From: Citrus sinensis
Lineage: Eukaryota; Streptophyta; Magnoliopsida; Sapindales; Rutaceae
Assembly: GCF_022201045.2 (NCBI RefSeq)
Contig: NC_068564.1
Coordinates: 27,433,001-27,497,000, forward strand
Length of the DNA: 64,000 nt
Direction: 5' to 3'
Part shown: one piece after another, positions 46,551 to 60,786 of the stretch
Numbering within the stretch: position 1 is the first letter of the stretch
Layout: each line of letters starts with the position of its first letter
Notes under the pieces: model-generated
Database searches by the model: none
Seen by the model: only the letters and a program-made list of their open reading frames with translations
What the model was told of the DNA's origin: nothing
Made by a program: the position numbers and the translations under genes

Positions 46551-48755
46551 TTTTAGTTGAATTTAATAAATTATCTACTTATCAATGTTGAGATTGACCG
46601 AACAATTAATTAAGTTGATAAAAGAAGAATCAATGTTGAGAATGACCGAACAATTAATTAAGTTGAGAAGCACTGAGCATTATTATTAGAATAATTAGTA
46701 GTTTTGTAATGTAAAATTTTTAAATACAAAAAAATATGAAATTTTTTTAAAATAATGAGATTTAATAAATTTATGATTTAAAACATAAAAAAACATACGA
46801 TTTATACATTTTTTAAAAAATTTTCTCGCACTTTAAAATTTTAGATTAAAAAACTACCACGGCAATAATATTCATTCACGAAGAAAAATAGACACAAGTC
46901 ATATGTTGACGATAATAATATGATGATGATATCCACGTCTCCCTCACTCACATGCATGATGAAGCTTCAAAAATAATCGAGTGACAAAAATAAATGGGGT
47001 TGCAGCCATCATCACCTCCCTGACCAAAAAAATTTTGCATGGCCCTGTTGCATGTGGTGCATAAATCAACTTTTTGCAAAATTGAGCATTGCATGTTTCA
47101 GCCCCATGAACATTATAATGATCTGTTCAGCTAGCTTTTGAATTTTTCGAGCTGTAGAAGACTCCATTATAGTCCATTATTTGAGAGTAGTCATGTTCTC
47201 CGCACGTGCTCCATGTGTATCATACATTCTTTTTTATCAATCAGCAGCGAACCTCAGTTTCACTTGGTGGTACTTGGTGAAGAATGATTGAGCTCCTTTC
47301 AAGTACACACACACACAAAATTGAAAATTCAAAAAATTCAAAAGCTAATTTGGTGATCCACAAAGCTTTTCAAAATCCAACATTAGTTGAGGTGACAGCC
47401 TTAGGCATGTGGCCGTGTCTTTTGTTTCTAAGTTTAGCTTCCTTTGGGTATTTTTGTTTGGAATTTTGTCTTGGCCAAACGGGACAATAAGCATAAAAAT
47501 TTCTTAAAAAGTTCAATTAAGTTAATTATATATTAACCCTTTTGTAATCTAAATTTTTTTATATTTATTTTCTCACTGGTAAGTACAAACCCTCCTAGTT
47601 TTTGCTCTAAAAGGCTAGCTCATGTGTAATTATTGCCCTCATTAACACCAGGCACAATGATTTTGATTTTAGAACACTGTAGTTTCGACCTTAATCCAAA
47701 TTTTAAACCTCACATAAGTCAAACAACTTAAAGCTTAAAGGTTTGTTGTATGAAATTAACTCTTTGAGTTCGTTTACAAATCTTTTTAATTCTCTATTTT
47801 TAATTTTTGGAAGTTAAAATAATTTTCTAGTTTATAATTTAGTCACGCAATTATGAACAACCAAATATAAGTTCATATTTTGTAACACGTGAATGAAAAG
47901 ATAAGCTTATATAGCCAGCAAAATAAAAAAAAGGATAATATATACATAATAATTTGATCGTAGTAATGGGTTTAATATATTGTTTCTACATAAATTACAT
48001 GGAATAATCATTTTGTGCACGCAACTGATACCAAGATACCAACAAAACATCTTTCGGACTGTGATCAAATAATTCAAATTATTGAAGTGAAGTCACAAAC
48101 ACCCAAGCAAAGATGGCTTGTTCTAGTCTGAAATGATAATTAGGATATAATACAACTAGGACAAATTTAAGTTCAACAAGAAAGGTTGTTTCTAAAATTT
48201 CTAATTAAAAAAAAATTAGGACAGATTTTTAAGTTCGATTGAGAAAGGTTATTTAATAAAAAAATAAATAAAAAGAATAAAAGGTCGGTTGGGTAATTTA
48301 GCAAAAAAATTTATAGGTGTATATTTATATTAAACACTGAACAGTCTTCGGAATTGGTTGAGCTTTCTTCTCCATTTCATTTCATTTCAAGTTTCAGCAA
48401 CAAAAAACTAACAGACAGCTACATTTTCATTGCAGATACACAAGTTACAACCACCTCAAAGATATAGACTTTTTTGTTTTATCCTCTGAAGTCTTTTGTG
48501 AATGTAGAAAGAGAGATAGAGAGTAATAAAGCAAACAAATTTACCATTTGTTTGTTTATGAATGTATAGGCTTTGAGTTCTGTTAAGAGTTTTGAGGATT
48601 TTTTTTTTTTTTTGGTTTCCTTGGATCTGAAATTGGGTCTGCGGAGTTGTTTGAATTGAGATTTGAAATGGGTATTTGTTTGATTTAGCTTTTGGTTTGG
48701 TTTGGATGTTTGTAGCTGTTTGATTGGTTTTTGAAGAGAGAAAATTTTGAGCGAA
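46551..48755. other. Intergenic and 5' region of the galactosyltransferase gene
   Basis: No gene seen in 46551-48350. 48350-48755 is C/T- and GA-rich (GAGAGATAGAGAG) and is probably promoter and leader of the gene starting at 48756. Confidence 0.5.
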
Positions 48756-51700
48756 ATGACTTGGAAGAGTAGAGGAGGAATTGAGTCAGCTTCTCATAAG
48801 AGTTTTATGTCCAAAAAGTGGACACTTCTGCTTTGTATTGGTTGTTTTTGTGCAGGGATGCTCTTCTCTGACAGGTGATTTTTCTCGTTTCTTTGCTCTT
48901 ATTTGTTCTTTCTTTTCTGGTAAATTCTGATTCAATTTGTTTTGGATTGGTTTTCATTAGCTTGTTATGTTGTTTAAATTTTGGTTTTATTTTTTCTGGA
49001 AAAAGATTGTTTTTCATGATAAATTTTCGATGATGAGTGTGGCAAATATTATGAAAATGACTCATTTTTCTTCGAAGTACGTGATTGGCTGTCCAATTTG
49101 GATGTTGAATACAGGGGATCTGCAATTATGTTGTGGGTTTAAATTTTCTCAGAACTTGAATTTGATTTCTCAATTGTAATTTTGGTTCCTAATTTCAGAT
49201 ATCAAAGTTTTAGATGACAGTCAATTCCAGTTTTGACAGATATTAACTCCATAGTCGGCTGCTACAGTTCTATTTTTGTGAGCAAAAAAAATGATAGAAC
49301 TTGTCGAGTGAAGCTTTTAAGAGTCTAAGAGTGATGGTAACACAATGCTAAGCTCATCTGCTGGTGCTTTTGAAGGTGCTTTTGTGGATGTTCTGTTTCT
49401 GGTTTCGCAGCTCAATTTTAATCCAACTAACCTGCTGATTAGATTTTCGCCTTGACTTGGGATTCAGGATCTGTTTGATGCTATGATATGAACCCAGTAA
49501 AGACCCCAGCATTGCTGATGATTGAGCCCTTTGTTTTGGTGGTTCGAAACACTTTCTATTGCAGCATAGTCTTGTATATTAAGGTTTTATGAAATTTAAC
49601 TGGAATCTTTAGTCATGATCAACAAATAATTTATTCATGGATTATGGGCTGCATTTGCCTCTACAGTTCTAATTAAACTTGCTTGTACTTGCTCCAACTT
49701 CTTCTTGTGTGCTTCCTAGTTCAATTGTTGAATTTGATATGAGCTGACTTCTACTGTTAGAAGTGCAAATCGACTCAAATGCCGATATCCTTTACTCTAT
49801 ATCCCTGCTGTACTGACTGCTATATGTTGGATGTAGAATGTGGACGGTGCCCGAAGTCAGAGATGTATCAAGAGGAGCAGGGTTTGAAGATGAAAAACTG
49901 AAACTAGTTTCAGAGGGTTGTGATTCGGTTATGGTGAGTATCCACTGAAGCACTTTAACTGTTTGTCACTTTCACCTCAATGTTGTCACAGTGTTGACTC
50001 TTGGGTGTTTTTTTCCCCCTTCTGTTATTTGTTTCATTAGAAGAATGTAAAGCGTGAGCCAGCAGAAATTCTTGGAGAGGTTTCAAAGACTCATCATGCT
50101 ATACAGTAAGTTATTGTGCGGGTTTTATATATTTTGCTTGCAATGAAGGTGGTGGTGGGTTGATCTGTTGAATTATGCACAATGCAGAGCACTGGATAAA
50201 ACAATCTCTAATTTGGAGATGGAATTGGCTGCTGCAAGAGCCACACAGGAGTCTATTATTAATGGTTCTCCCTTGTCAGACAACTTAAAAATTAACGAAC
50301 TAAAGGGAAAAAGAAAATACTTAATGGTTGTGGGCATCAATAGTGCTTTTAGCAGCCGAAAGCGAAGAGATTCTGTTCGTGCTACTTGGATGCCTCAAGG
50401 TTTGAAGATTATTTGCCTGAGTTTTCAAATTTTTTTAATCAATTTGTAATTGCTTTTGATTGATCATATTGGCTTTTATCAATTAATATTTATTTATTTG
50501 TATGAAAATTAGGTGATAAAAGAAAGAAGCTTGAGGAAGAGAAGGGCATTGTCATGCGCTTTGTAATAGGTCACAGGTGTGTATGGCATTTACTAGAACT
50601 GATTTATATCAATGCGTGATTTTCAAAAAAGGAGAATATCATCATGCATGATAAAGAAAATCATTGTTGCGAAAGCAAGTGCTAGCCTCTTTTCATCCTA
50701 GAATGTTGAAGTAAGTCCTCTGAAAGTCAAAATGAGCTTGTACATTAAAGAAGTCCTGAGCATCTGCATGAAACTTTTTGCTTGATTTGAAATTGCTGGT
50801 CGCATTCCCTTTCTGAGTTCTGACCCTTCCATGAATACTTCAAATTGTTGTCAAGCCTGCAGTGTGGACATTTTTCAGATCAACCATATTGTGTAATAGT
50901 TAATTATCTCTATTGTTCGTCTGAGAGATTATTTCCCCAATCTGGTTTTAATAATTAAGCTCATTATTGCTGATTTTCGCTGGACAGAGTATCAGAGATG
51001 ACGTATTGAAGCTTTTGTAGACATATTTATTTAATGATGTAACTTGTCTAAATTAATAACAATACTCATCAGCATTGTCAATATGTGAATCAAATATCTT
51101 GATGAATGGAATCTGAGTATCTGACTCATTTTTTCAACTGGTTGTTTCATCATTAGTGCTACATCAGGTGGTATCCTTGATAGAGCCATTGAAGCAGAAG
51201 ACAAAAAACATGGTGACTTTCTGAGGCTGGTAGAACTTCTGTCTTTTCCTGTTTCCCTTTTCCTTTTTATAATCATCTCATATGTCACCAAAATACACAG
51301 ATATGGATAGTTGAAACATTGTTATTGTGAGTTAGTATATGAGGGAAAAACTAAACTACCATGTTAAATTTAACAAAAAAATAAACCTGTTGGCAGGAGC
51401 ATGTTGAAGGCTACCTTGAATTGTCAGCGAAGACAAAGATATTTTTTGCCACTGCAGTTGCTTTATGGGATGCAGATTTCTATGTCAAAGTTGATGATGA
51501 CGTGCATGTAAATATAGGTAAGAAGCAATTGTTGTCCAAGAAAATCGTTTTTTCTGTTTCTGTACTTCCATTAGGAGAAGAAAAACCTTAATAGTGAAGA
51601 ATTTTATGAACTCTGCATTCCTTTTATTATGCTTGCAAATGTGGCCTTCATGGTCATGACTCTTATGAAGTAAAACATAATTGAGCATGAGTATTATGCG

Positions 51701-53358
51701 ATATGATTCTGGTCCTTCATGACCTATGGACAGACATAACCACAAAATGGTTTCTTCAAATTACTATAATTGGAACTGGATTCCCCAACCCCTTCCCCCC
51801 TCCTTTTCTTTTCTTTGTTTGCTTACTCAGAGGTCTTCTGTAATGTTACTGTAGCAACACTTGGAGCAACATTGGCTAGGCATCGGTCAAAACCCAGGGT
51901 GTATATAGGCTGCATGAAATCTGGTCCTGTCCTGGCTCAAAAGTAAGTTCCAGTACTCGTTTGACTCACATATGGAGAATGTAAAATTTGATCTTTATGT
52001 TCCTCACCTCTCTGCTTTTTCTACTTTTTTCCATGGACAGGGGAGTGAGGTACCACGAACCTGAATATTGGAAATTTGGTGAAGAAGGAAATAAGTATTT
52101 CCGTCATGCCACGGGCCAGCTATATGCTATATCTAAAGATTTGGCTTCGTATATATCAATTAACCAGTAAGTTCCCTGTTCATCTATAGGATAGGTGGTT
52201 GCATATATGTCTACAGTACATTTGCCCTGACTTGTTTTTCTTTTGGAATGGTTATTATATAGACATGTGCTGCACAAGTTTGCTAACGAGGATGTTTCGT
52301 TGGGATCATGGTTTATTGGATTGGATGCAGAACACATAGATGACCGGAGACTATGTTGTGGCACCCCACCTGGTAAGTTTTATAAGCTTATGGAACTCGT
52401 CTTAACTTTTTTTCTGAAGTTGCCAAGAGCTTCTACGACATTTATTTCCGTTAATTTTGGGAAAGAAGTGGACTTTTGTCAGTTAAGTGGGTGTACGTTG
52501 GAAAAGCTGAATAGGTGAATCAATTGGTAGCTTGCCATATTTGGTTAGAAGAGGGGGTGTTACCAAACTTTTTGTTTCGCAGTGGCTTGTTAGCTTTGTT
52601 GCATTGAGAATTGATTAAAATCGTCATTTGCCTGACAAAGATTGATTAACCTCTGATTTGCCAGGCAAAGGCAATATATATAGAAACACCAGAATCTCTC
52701 CACCCACCATTGTAAAGAATGCCTTTTTTGTCATTTGGAGAGAAATTAAGACAAGAGTTCCAAATATGGACAACCTGGTGGAAGGTTACTTGCTCTCTTA
52801 AGTGGACCCTATGTCAGATTGTGGTTGTTGGTGGATAAAGCAACCCTCTACCCACAAACAAATTAAAAAAGGAAAAAAATTTCTCAACTACTCCTTTGCT
52901 GCACCTACTGTTTTTGCTAATGAGAATTAGTGACTGCTTTTTCGTCTACCTAGGCCAAAATAATCCTTAGCTTTTGAGCAAAAATTTTAATTTTGCTCAT
53001 GGGATCCTAGTATGGAAACTTTTTTCTGCCAAAAATATTCCAGTATTAGTTGTGGTTTGTCATTCAGTCATACAACTATCTGTATGTATGTGAGTTTGTT
53101 TTAAGCATTACATAAACAGATAACAATATTTAGATGATAGGAGTAAATACCGGCAAGCCTGAATGTTGATTTGAAAATCTTAACCATGACTGTTTCCTTT
53201 ACCATACAGATTGTGAGTGGAAAGCCCAGGCAGGCAATGTCTGTGTTGCTTCATTTGATTGGAGTTGCAGTGGGATCTGCAGGTCTGCTGAGAGGATGAA
53301 GGAGGTTCACCGGCGGTGTGGGGAAGGTGAGAATGCTTTATGGAGTGCAGCTTTCTGA
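48756..53358 (+). CDS. Beta-1,3-galactosyltransferase, GT31 family (B3GALT-like)
   Basis: Golgi type II membrane glycosyltransferase that adds galactose in beta-1,3 linkage; plant members act on N-glycans or arabinogalactan proteins. Eleven exons: 48756-48874, 49837-49933, 50041-50105, 50188-50399, 50513-50576, 51157-51229, 51397-51517, 51855-51942, 52041-52166, 52263-52372, 53210-53358. The total is 1224 bases, 407 residues, all GT-AG and in frame. A short cytosolic tail is followed by one membrane anchor at 22-38 ([15 protein letters not shown]). Residues 95-112 form a short coiled-coil-like stem (DUF4094 region). The Galactosyl_T domain covers about 150-350, with [11 protein letters not shown] (153-163) and the metal-binding D243-D245 in KVDDDVHVN. 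The Cys-rich tail ([13 protein letters not shown]) is typical of the plant B3GALT clade. The acceptor substrate cannot be read from sequence. Confidence 0.93.
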
Positions 53359-54219
53359 ATAAAAAGATGATAATAAGAAATCTTCCTAACTCAGGAGGGA
53401 AGCAAGCAAATGGCTCAAGTTTGTTTTGCGATCTTGATGTAGAGAACTGTATGTAGTGTCAACGTAAAATGAGACAAATATGTTCCACGAAAGGAGGTTG
53501 ATTCTGTTTTGCTGGGTTTTCTACCCAAGTTTAGATTAGGAGAGAGACTGAAAGCAGTTTTTAGAAAGGAAAGAGTGTAATTTAGCCATTCTTTAAATGC
53601 TCTGTGGAGGCATTTTGTAACCGTGCCGTGCCTTTTGTAACTTCATAATAAGTGCCGATATTTAGGGCAGCTTTTGTTGCCTTATGGTTCATATATAAAT
53701 TCAGTGGCTTTCAGATTGCTTATGAGAGACGTACCCTTTTTGCGATTGTAAATAGAATAGTAATGAACATTTATTTTCTTGGTCCTGAAGGCATACATTT
53801 GATTTGTCGTGGGCCATCTTTCAGATGTGCTCCAAAGTCTCATCACCGTGGGGTAAGGCGAAAGCGAAATTTCTCAAGCCAAGTGTAGGGAGTTTGAGTT
53901 CACAGCTAGAGGAATTGAGACCAATGAATCGTCTCTGGCCTCTGGCTCTGGTCATGAAAAAGATAAAGGAGAAGTCATTGGATCCATGTGGAGTCAATCA
54001 TGCCACTTCAATTAGATAATTGAAACAAAGCAAAGCCACTGCTTCTCACCCATCCCACTAAGCATGCTCCTCTAATTTAAAAAAAAAAAAATTCATTTTC
54101 AAAGCCTGAAAAAGGAAGATAAACTTTTTCGCCGCATTCCCACTCCAACTCAACAACATTTCATCTTTATTTGCCTCCTCTTCTAGTTAGATTTGAGCTC
54201 TTCTTGAAGTGCAATAAGT
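53359..54219. other. Spacer between galactosyltransferase and CASP-like genes
   Basis: Likely the 3' UTR of the galactosyltransferase gene, then leader of the CASP-like gene. Open frames at 53652-54019 overlap one another, lack family similarity, and were not called. Confidence 0.5.
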
Positions 54220-54986
54220 ATGAAGATGAGAGGAAATGTTAGTGATAATTCATCCAGCTCCATTAACCGCTTCCCGATGCTTAAGCTTGTAGATTGTTTC
54301 CTTAGAATTTCTGCCATTCCTCTCAGTATTGCAGCCATATGGCTAACTGTGACTAACCAGGAAGATAATAGTGACTATGGGAAATTAAAGTTCAGCAATC
54401 TCACCGGACTCAAGTATGATCTATACTTTCAATCTTTCTGCTGCCAAGCTTTGTTTCCGTTTCCTGTGTTGCAAGAATTTTAAGTAAGAACCGTATTTCC
54501 TCTGCAGGTACATGGTTTGCATCAGTGGTATATGTGCGGGTTATGCATTTATTGCTGCCGTTTCCTCATGGCTCAGATTCCTGGTCACAAAAGCATGGCT
54601 TTTCTTTATATCTGACCAGGTTTTAATTAGTTCCCATTTCTTCATTTCTATTTTCTTTTTCTTGCTCTGTCCTCTCACAACTTTGAATCATGAGACTTCA
54701 CAATTTTCTATTTCTGCAGATTGTGGCTTACTTAATGGTGACATCTGGGGCAGCAGTGTTGGAGATACTGTATTTAGCCTACAATGGGGATCAACAAGTC
54801 ACATGGAGTGAAACCTGCAGCACTTATGGGAAATTTTGCAGTAGAATAAAGATTGCCTTTGTTCTCCATGCCGTGGCACTTGGCTGCTTCATCATTTTAG
54901 CTGTAATATCTGCTTTTAGGTTCTTTAGCATGTTTGATCCTCCTTCTGTTTCTTCTAACAAGGAGGAGGAAGAAGGAAGGACCTAG
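54220..54986 (+). CDS. CASP-like membrane protein (CASPL2-type, DUF588)
   Basis: Four-helix membrane protein of the CASP-like/MARVEL group. CASPs form plasma-membrane scaffolds for Casparian strip lignin; roles of most CASP-like members are unknown. Three exons, 54220-54413, 54508-54619 and 54720-54986, 573 bases, 190 residues, in frame. Predicted helices are about 23-45 (with the conserved Arg in CFLRIS), 64-86, 93-120 (with the conserved Asp in ISDQ) and 146-170. The second extracellular loop has a Cys pair ([10 protein letters not shown]). The C-terminus is acidic (EEEEG). A short N-terminus and wording such as [12 protein letters not shown] resemble subgroup 2 members; the subgroup is inferred from memory. 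The gene lies 0.9 kb downstream of the galactosyltransferase, same strand. Confidence 0.9.
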
Positions 54987-56150
54987 TGGCTTTTCCTTCA
55001 CAGTTGAGTGATTGAGTAATTCTTATAGTTGAGATTGCAAATAAAGAATAAATACATGTATGCTTTTCCTCTGTTGACGTTATGTATATATATAGAGAGA
55101 GAGATATAAATAATTGAATTATTTACTAAAATTCTTCTTAATTCAAACAGAACAATATTATTAAAGTTCTATAATGAAATCACCTCTTCACCCTTTCGAA
55201 CACTATGGTTCTGAATTCTCATGTCACCACAAGAGACAGAGTTTAACATGTGAACATGAGAAATAGCTTTCTATATTTTTTTTTCTTAAAATCTGAAAAT
55301 ATTAGATGGGTTCAGTGACATATAAAGCTATAATAAACCATTTATCCAAAAAAAAAAAATTCAAAATCACTTCAATCACATGAATTATGCAAGCAAACAA
55401 TAAAATGGATTGGATGAAGGTTTTTGGAAATTGGTTGAACTCTCTGTAGAATACAAGCATGAGTAGCTTTATCAGACCTTTCACATTTCTCAACACCTTG
55501 GTCTTTTTTTTTTTCTTTTCTTTTTTCCCCTGTTGGAAAAGTTCAACATCTTCATTGAAGAAAGTGCTCTTATCTTATTCAAAAATAATTCATAATATAT
55601 CATAATAACAACAGCAGCAACAATAACAACAAGAAGAAGAAGATGCTTTGCACCTACACAAATTCACTTTGTCAAGAAAGTGGAGGTAGAGTGCTTTGCT
55701 TAGAGAAGCCAAGTGGAACCTATCTCACCTACCACAAAAGAAGCACTTCTTTCTCAACTGCTTTTTACTTTTACCACGTTTTTTTATCAGCATGAAATTG
55801 TCACTTTTACCCCCATTTTTTAAAAAATTATTAAAATGATAAATAATAGTAATAATAATGACAGTAAGAATAAGAAAGGAAGCAAATGGCCAAATGCATT
55901 TACTTTATAATGGTAGTATTATCAACTTTAACAAAATGTATTTTACTAATGGTAATGCAATGAATTCTATTAGAATTAATATGAGGCACCTTTTATGAAG
56001 TTCTCGTGTTGCAGCCAGCATCCTTTTAATTTGACATCTTTTTTGAAAACGTAGTCTTTAAGTTAAAAATTTAAAAAACTTTTCCTAAAATAATCTTATT
56101 TATTCAATCAAGCATTAATAAACATCCAAAAGAAATATATAATTTTAGTC
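54987..56150. other. Intergenic spacer
   Basis: Besides the poly(A) signals, contains GA and AT simple tracts near 55085-55110 and CAA/GAA-rich DNA at 55605-55640. No gene seen. Confidence 0.5.
55040..55052 (+). terminator. Candidate poly(A) signals of the CASP-like gene
   Basis: Two AATAAA words at 55040-55045 and 55047-55052, about 55-65 bases after the stop codon. A normal position for plant near-upstream elements. Confidence 0.5.
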
Positions 56151-56435
56151 TTTTTTTTTTACACTGATATTACAATTAGATGATAATTCATATTAAATGA
56201 AATTATTACTGATATTTATAAACACACTATTATTAAGATTAGTATAAATCTTATTAAGCATTATCACTTATATTAAATGAGACTACTACTGATTTTTACA
56301 AATGAGACTATTACTGTCTCCACTTAATTATTTAATAATTAGAAAAGACTGAAATCCCCATTAATTCTTTCCTAAAGGGTTGAGCAGCTAATCTCACATG
56401 TGTGAGAGCAGCTGCTCTAACCACTCGGCCTTAGC
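56151..56435 (-). mobile_element. tRNA-derived SINE, copy 2
   Basis: Exact 11-base target duplication TAATTTTAGTC at 56140-56150 and 56436-56446. On the minus strand the head reads GGCCGAGTGGTTAGAGCAGC, very close to the D-arm and A box of a plant tRNA; the body ends in a poly(A) run. The 3' half resembles the copy at 25933-26233. The B box is degenerate. It lies 0.5 kb upstream of ATG8. Confidence 0.8.
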
Positions 56436-56978
56436 TAATTTTAGTCATTTACTACAAAAAGTATTTTCAAACACTATTTTGTAACAACAAACAGCTAGTA
56501 CATGAACTAATGGAAGTTTAATTTATAAAAATAATTTGATTCAAATATGGAAATTATTTATGCACATAAATTAAATTTGGGCCTTATTGGTAGGTTTGGG
56601 CCTTCGTTATTGATCCGAGCGTTGATAAACGACATCGTTTCCCTTTCCCATGTAAAAGTTAAATTTTGCAAAACAGAATCCTGGTTGATTTCTCACACCG
56701 TCCCATATTTGATTAATATATATAATCCAATCAAGATCTTACCTCCTGTGAGTCTTTTTATTTATTTATTTATTTTAATCCGTCGATTCATATTCATTTT
56801 CCCCTTGGGTAAATCTTTTTCTTTCACCCCACTCTTTGAATAATTTTTTTTTTTTCAATTTCTTTAATGGCGTACAAGAGAACAAAATAAAAAGGAAGTT
56901 TCTTGAAAAATAATAATCCACAACAATAATTTGTCTACTCTTGATCAGCAGAAGCAGTAGAAAGAACAAGGAGAAGCT

Positions 56979-58637
<1,659 letters not shown>

Positions 58638-58973
58638 GGGAATCAACTGAACTTCTGTAGATTAACTCTGAAAAGACTTGATGGAAATATGTAAATCCTT
58701 TGCTATTTGCTTTCAACTGAGGGAGCACTTGGAAAGCATGATCTTCCTGGACTCAGCCCCTTCTTAAAGTTTGGATCTATTGTTACTCCTCTTTATCTTA
58801 TTTGTTGCAGTAAATATTCGTGATTTCATATTGGATGAGCAAGTTAATACAGGTACTGTTGGATTAACTAAAATGCCGGAGACAAGTTCCCTTTACAACT
58901 GCTCATTGCAACCCAAATGAGATTCATTTTATATAAATAATGTTTAAACAAATTCTCTCGTGTGGTAAAATGA

Positions 58974-59755
58974 CCACTGCGTTTACTTTTTTGATTGGAA
59001 TAGGAATCCTGAGGAGTGAGAATCCTTGAATTAGGAGTGTGGAGTGGGAGTGGGAGTAGGGTGTTTACTTAGACTAAATGAAAGTATGGATTGTCAATCA
59101 GAATTTTAATTATTTGTTTACTTTGTCTTGGGTTGGGAGTAAATTATTTTAAATTATAATTTTATGCTTATGTACAGAATTATAATTTGTAATTAAAAAA
59201 TTAATAAAAAATATATTTGGAAAATAAAATAAATATTTTATTATATTTATAAATTAATAATAATTACTAATATTCTTAATTATGTAAATCATAATTTTTT
59301 ATTAAGTTTAATTTAAATTATGTGAATAAAAATTATTAATAATAACAACACAAATGAAATATTATTATTGATAATATAGTATAAAATTAATATTTTTTTG
59401 GAATAAAATATTTATTATTATTAATTGAATAAATAATTAATATTTATTAAAATTAATGTTTAATATTATTAATTTAAATATAATATTTATTTATTTTTAT
59501 TTTATTAAATTTAATAAAATAAATATGATATAATTATTATTTTTAATAAATATGATATTATTTATTTTATTAAATTTTATTTATTTATTTATTTTTATAA
59601 AAATAAAATGGGAAGAGGGGGGAGTGGATTCCCACTCCAAAATTGGGTGGAACCTACGGATTCCCACTCTCACTCCCCTCTTTTTTAAGGTAAGTAAATA
59701 CTGGAGTGGGAGAAATCCACACTTCACACTCCCACTCCAGAAAGTAAACACTACA
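58974..59755 (-). mobile_element. Harbinger/Tourist-like element, copy 2
   Basis: Same element as 21201-22053 in opposite orientation. The right end read inversely is TGTAGTGTTTACTTTCTGG; the left is CCACTGCGTTTAC. Subterminal GGAGTGGGAGTGGGAGT words and an AT-only core of about 400 bases agree. It sits about 340 bases after the ATG8 stop codon. Target duplication is not clean (TAA at 59756-59758 only on one side). Confidence 0.75.
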
Positions 59756-59955
59756 TAAATACAGAGACTGTCAACGGAACTAGAATGGTACTTTTTATTT
59801 ATTTATGTTTTCCTCAAAATAGAGATAACTCTATTAACACAAATTAAAGAGTTAAATAGTGATGATGGCGTTAAGATTGTCTCTAAAATTTGAGAATGAC
59901 TACTGTACAACCGCCGTTGTACTTGGGGATATGCCAAAATTTCCAGTGTGCTATC

Positions 59956-60786
59956 TAGAGATGGCAATGATACCCGTAAACTCACAAATCCGCCTGAATT
60001 CGTTCGCTGTGAGTAATTTTGTGGGTTGTGAACGGATTTAATATTATAAATTGAAACCCACACTAGGTTGCGGGTTTGATATTAGTTAAATATTCGATGG
60101 ATACCTACATTAATATATGCTAACCTGCAGTTTTTTTAATTTAATTTTAATAGAAAAATATTTAAATCTAAAAATAAACTTATTGTAATTCAGTTTGAAT
60201 TTTCTTTAACTTAATGTATAAATTATTTCATTATTATAAATTTATTCTTCATATTAGTATCTAAAATATATTATTTTTTAGACAATATTAATCTTAATAA
60301 TTATTGTAAGAATCGTGCTGGATGGGTGCTAATGGTGGTGAATGAAATGAAAATTTTATCTTAAAGCATGTGTTGAATGATAATATGAAATAATAATTGT
60401 TATGTTTAGATATTAGTTTGTGGTTTTTCTTTTATGGATTTGCGTATTTTATACTTAAAATTGAGAATTTGTGTTGGATTGATGTTGAAATTTTAATTTT
60501 TCATTTACATTGGTTAAATTCAGAATTAAGTATGTTATGTGAAATTATAAGTTATTATTATAAATTTATATATTGAACATTTGTAATTTTAAATGTGGAA
60601 ACTTACAAAAAAATCTGCAAGATAACATTATGGGTTTGATAATTGTCAAAACCTACAGTGGGTGGGTTTTCTTAAAAAAATTAAAATCCGCGGCAGGTTG
60701 AGGATGTATTTAGTAATTTAAATTTTGTGTGGGTATGAATTTGGTACTGGCAAACCCGCTGTGGGCAGTGCCTATTGCTATCCCTA
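59956..60786. repeat. Dispersed repeat with short inverted ends
   Basis: The left end TAGAGATGGCAATGATACCC and the right end (inverse TAGGGATAGCAATAGGCAC) are imperfect inverse copies. Near both ends occur words such as GGGTTTGAT and CAAACCCGC. No ORF. GCTATC occurs at both flanks (59950-59955 and about 60790-60795) but spacing makes a target duplication doubtful. Confidence 0.5.

Noticed and set aside
53652..54019. Overlapping frames after the galactosyltransferase
   Set aside because: No similarity I recognise and the frames overlap each other; likely 3' UTR.
56411..56435. Possible tRNA gene (GGCCGAGTGGTTAGAGC on minus)
   Set aside because: Only the A-box half resembles a tRNA; no cloverleaf or T arm follows, and the flanking target duplication shows a SINE.
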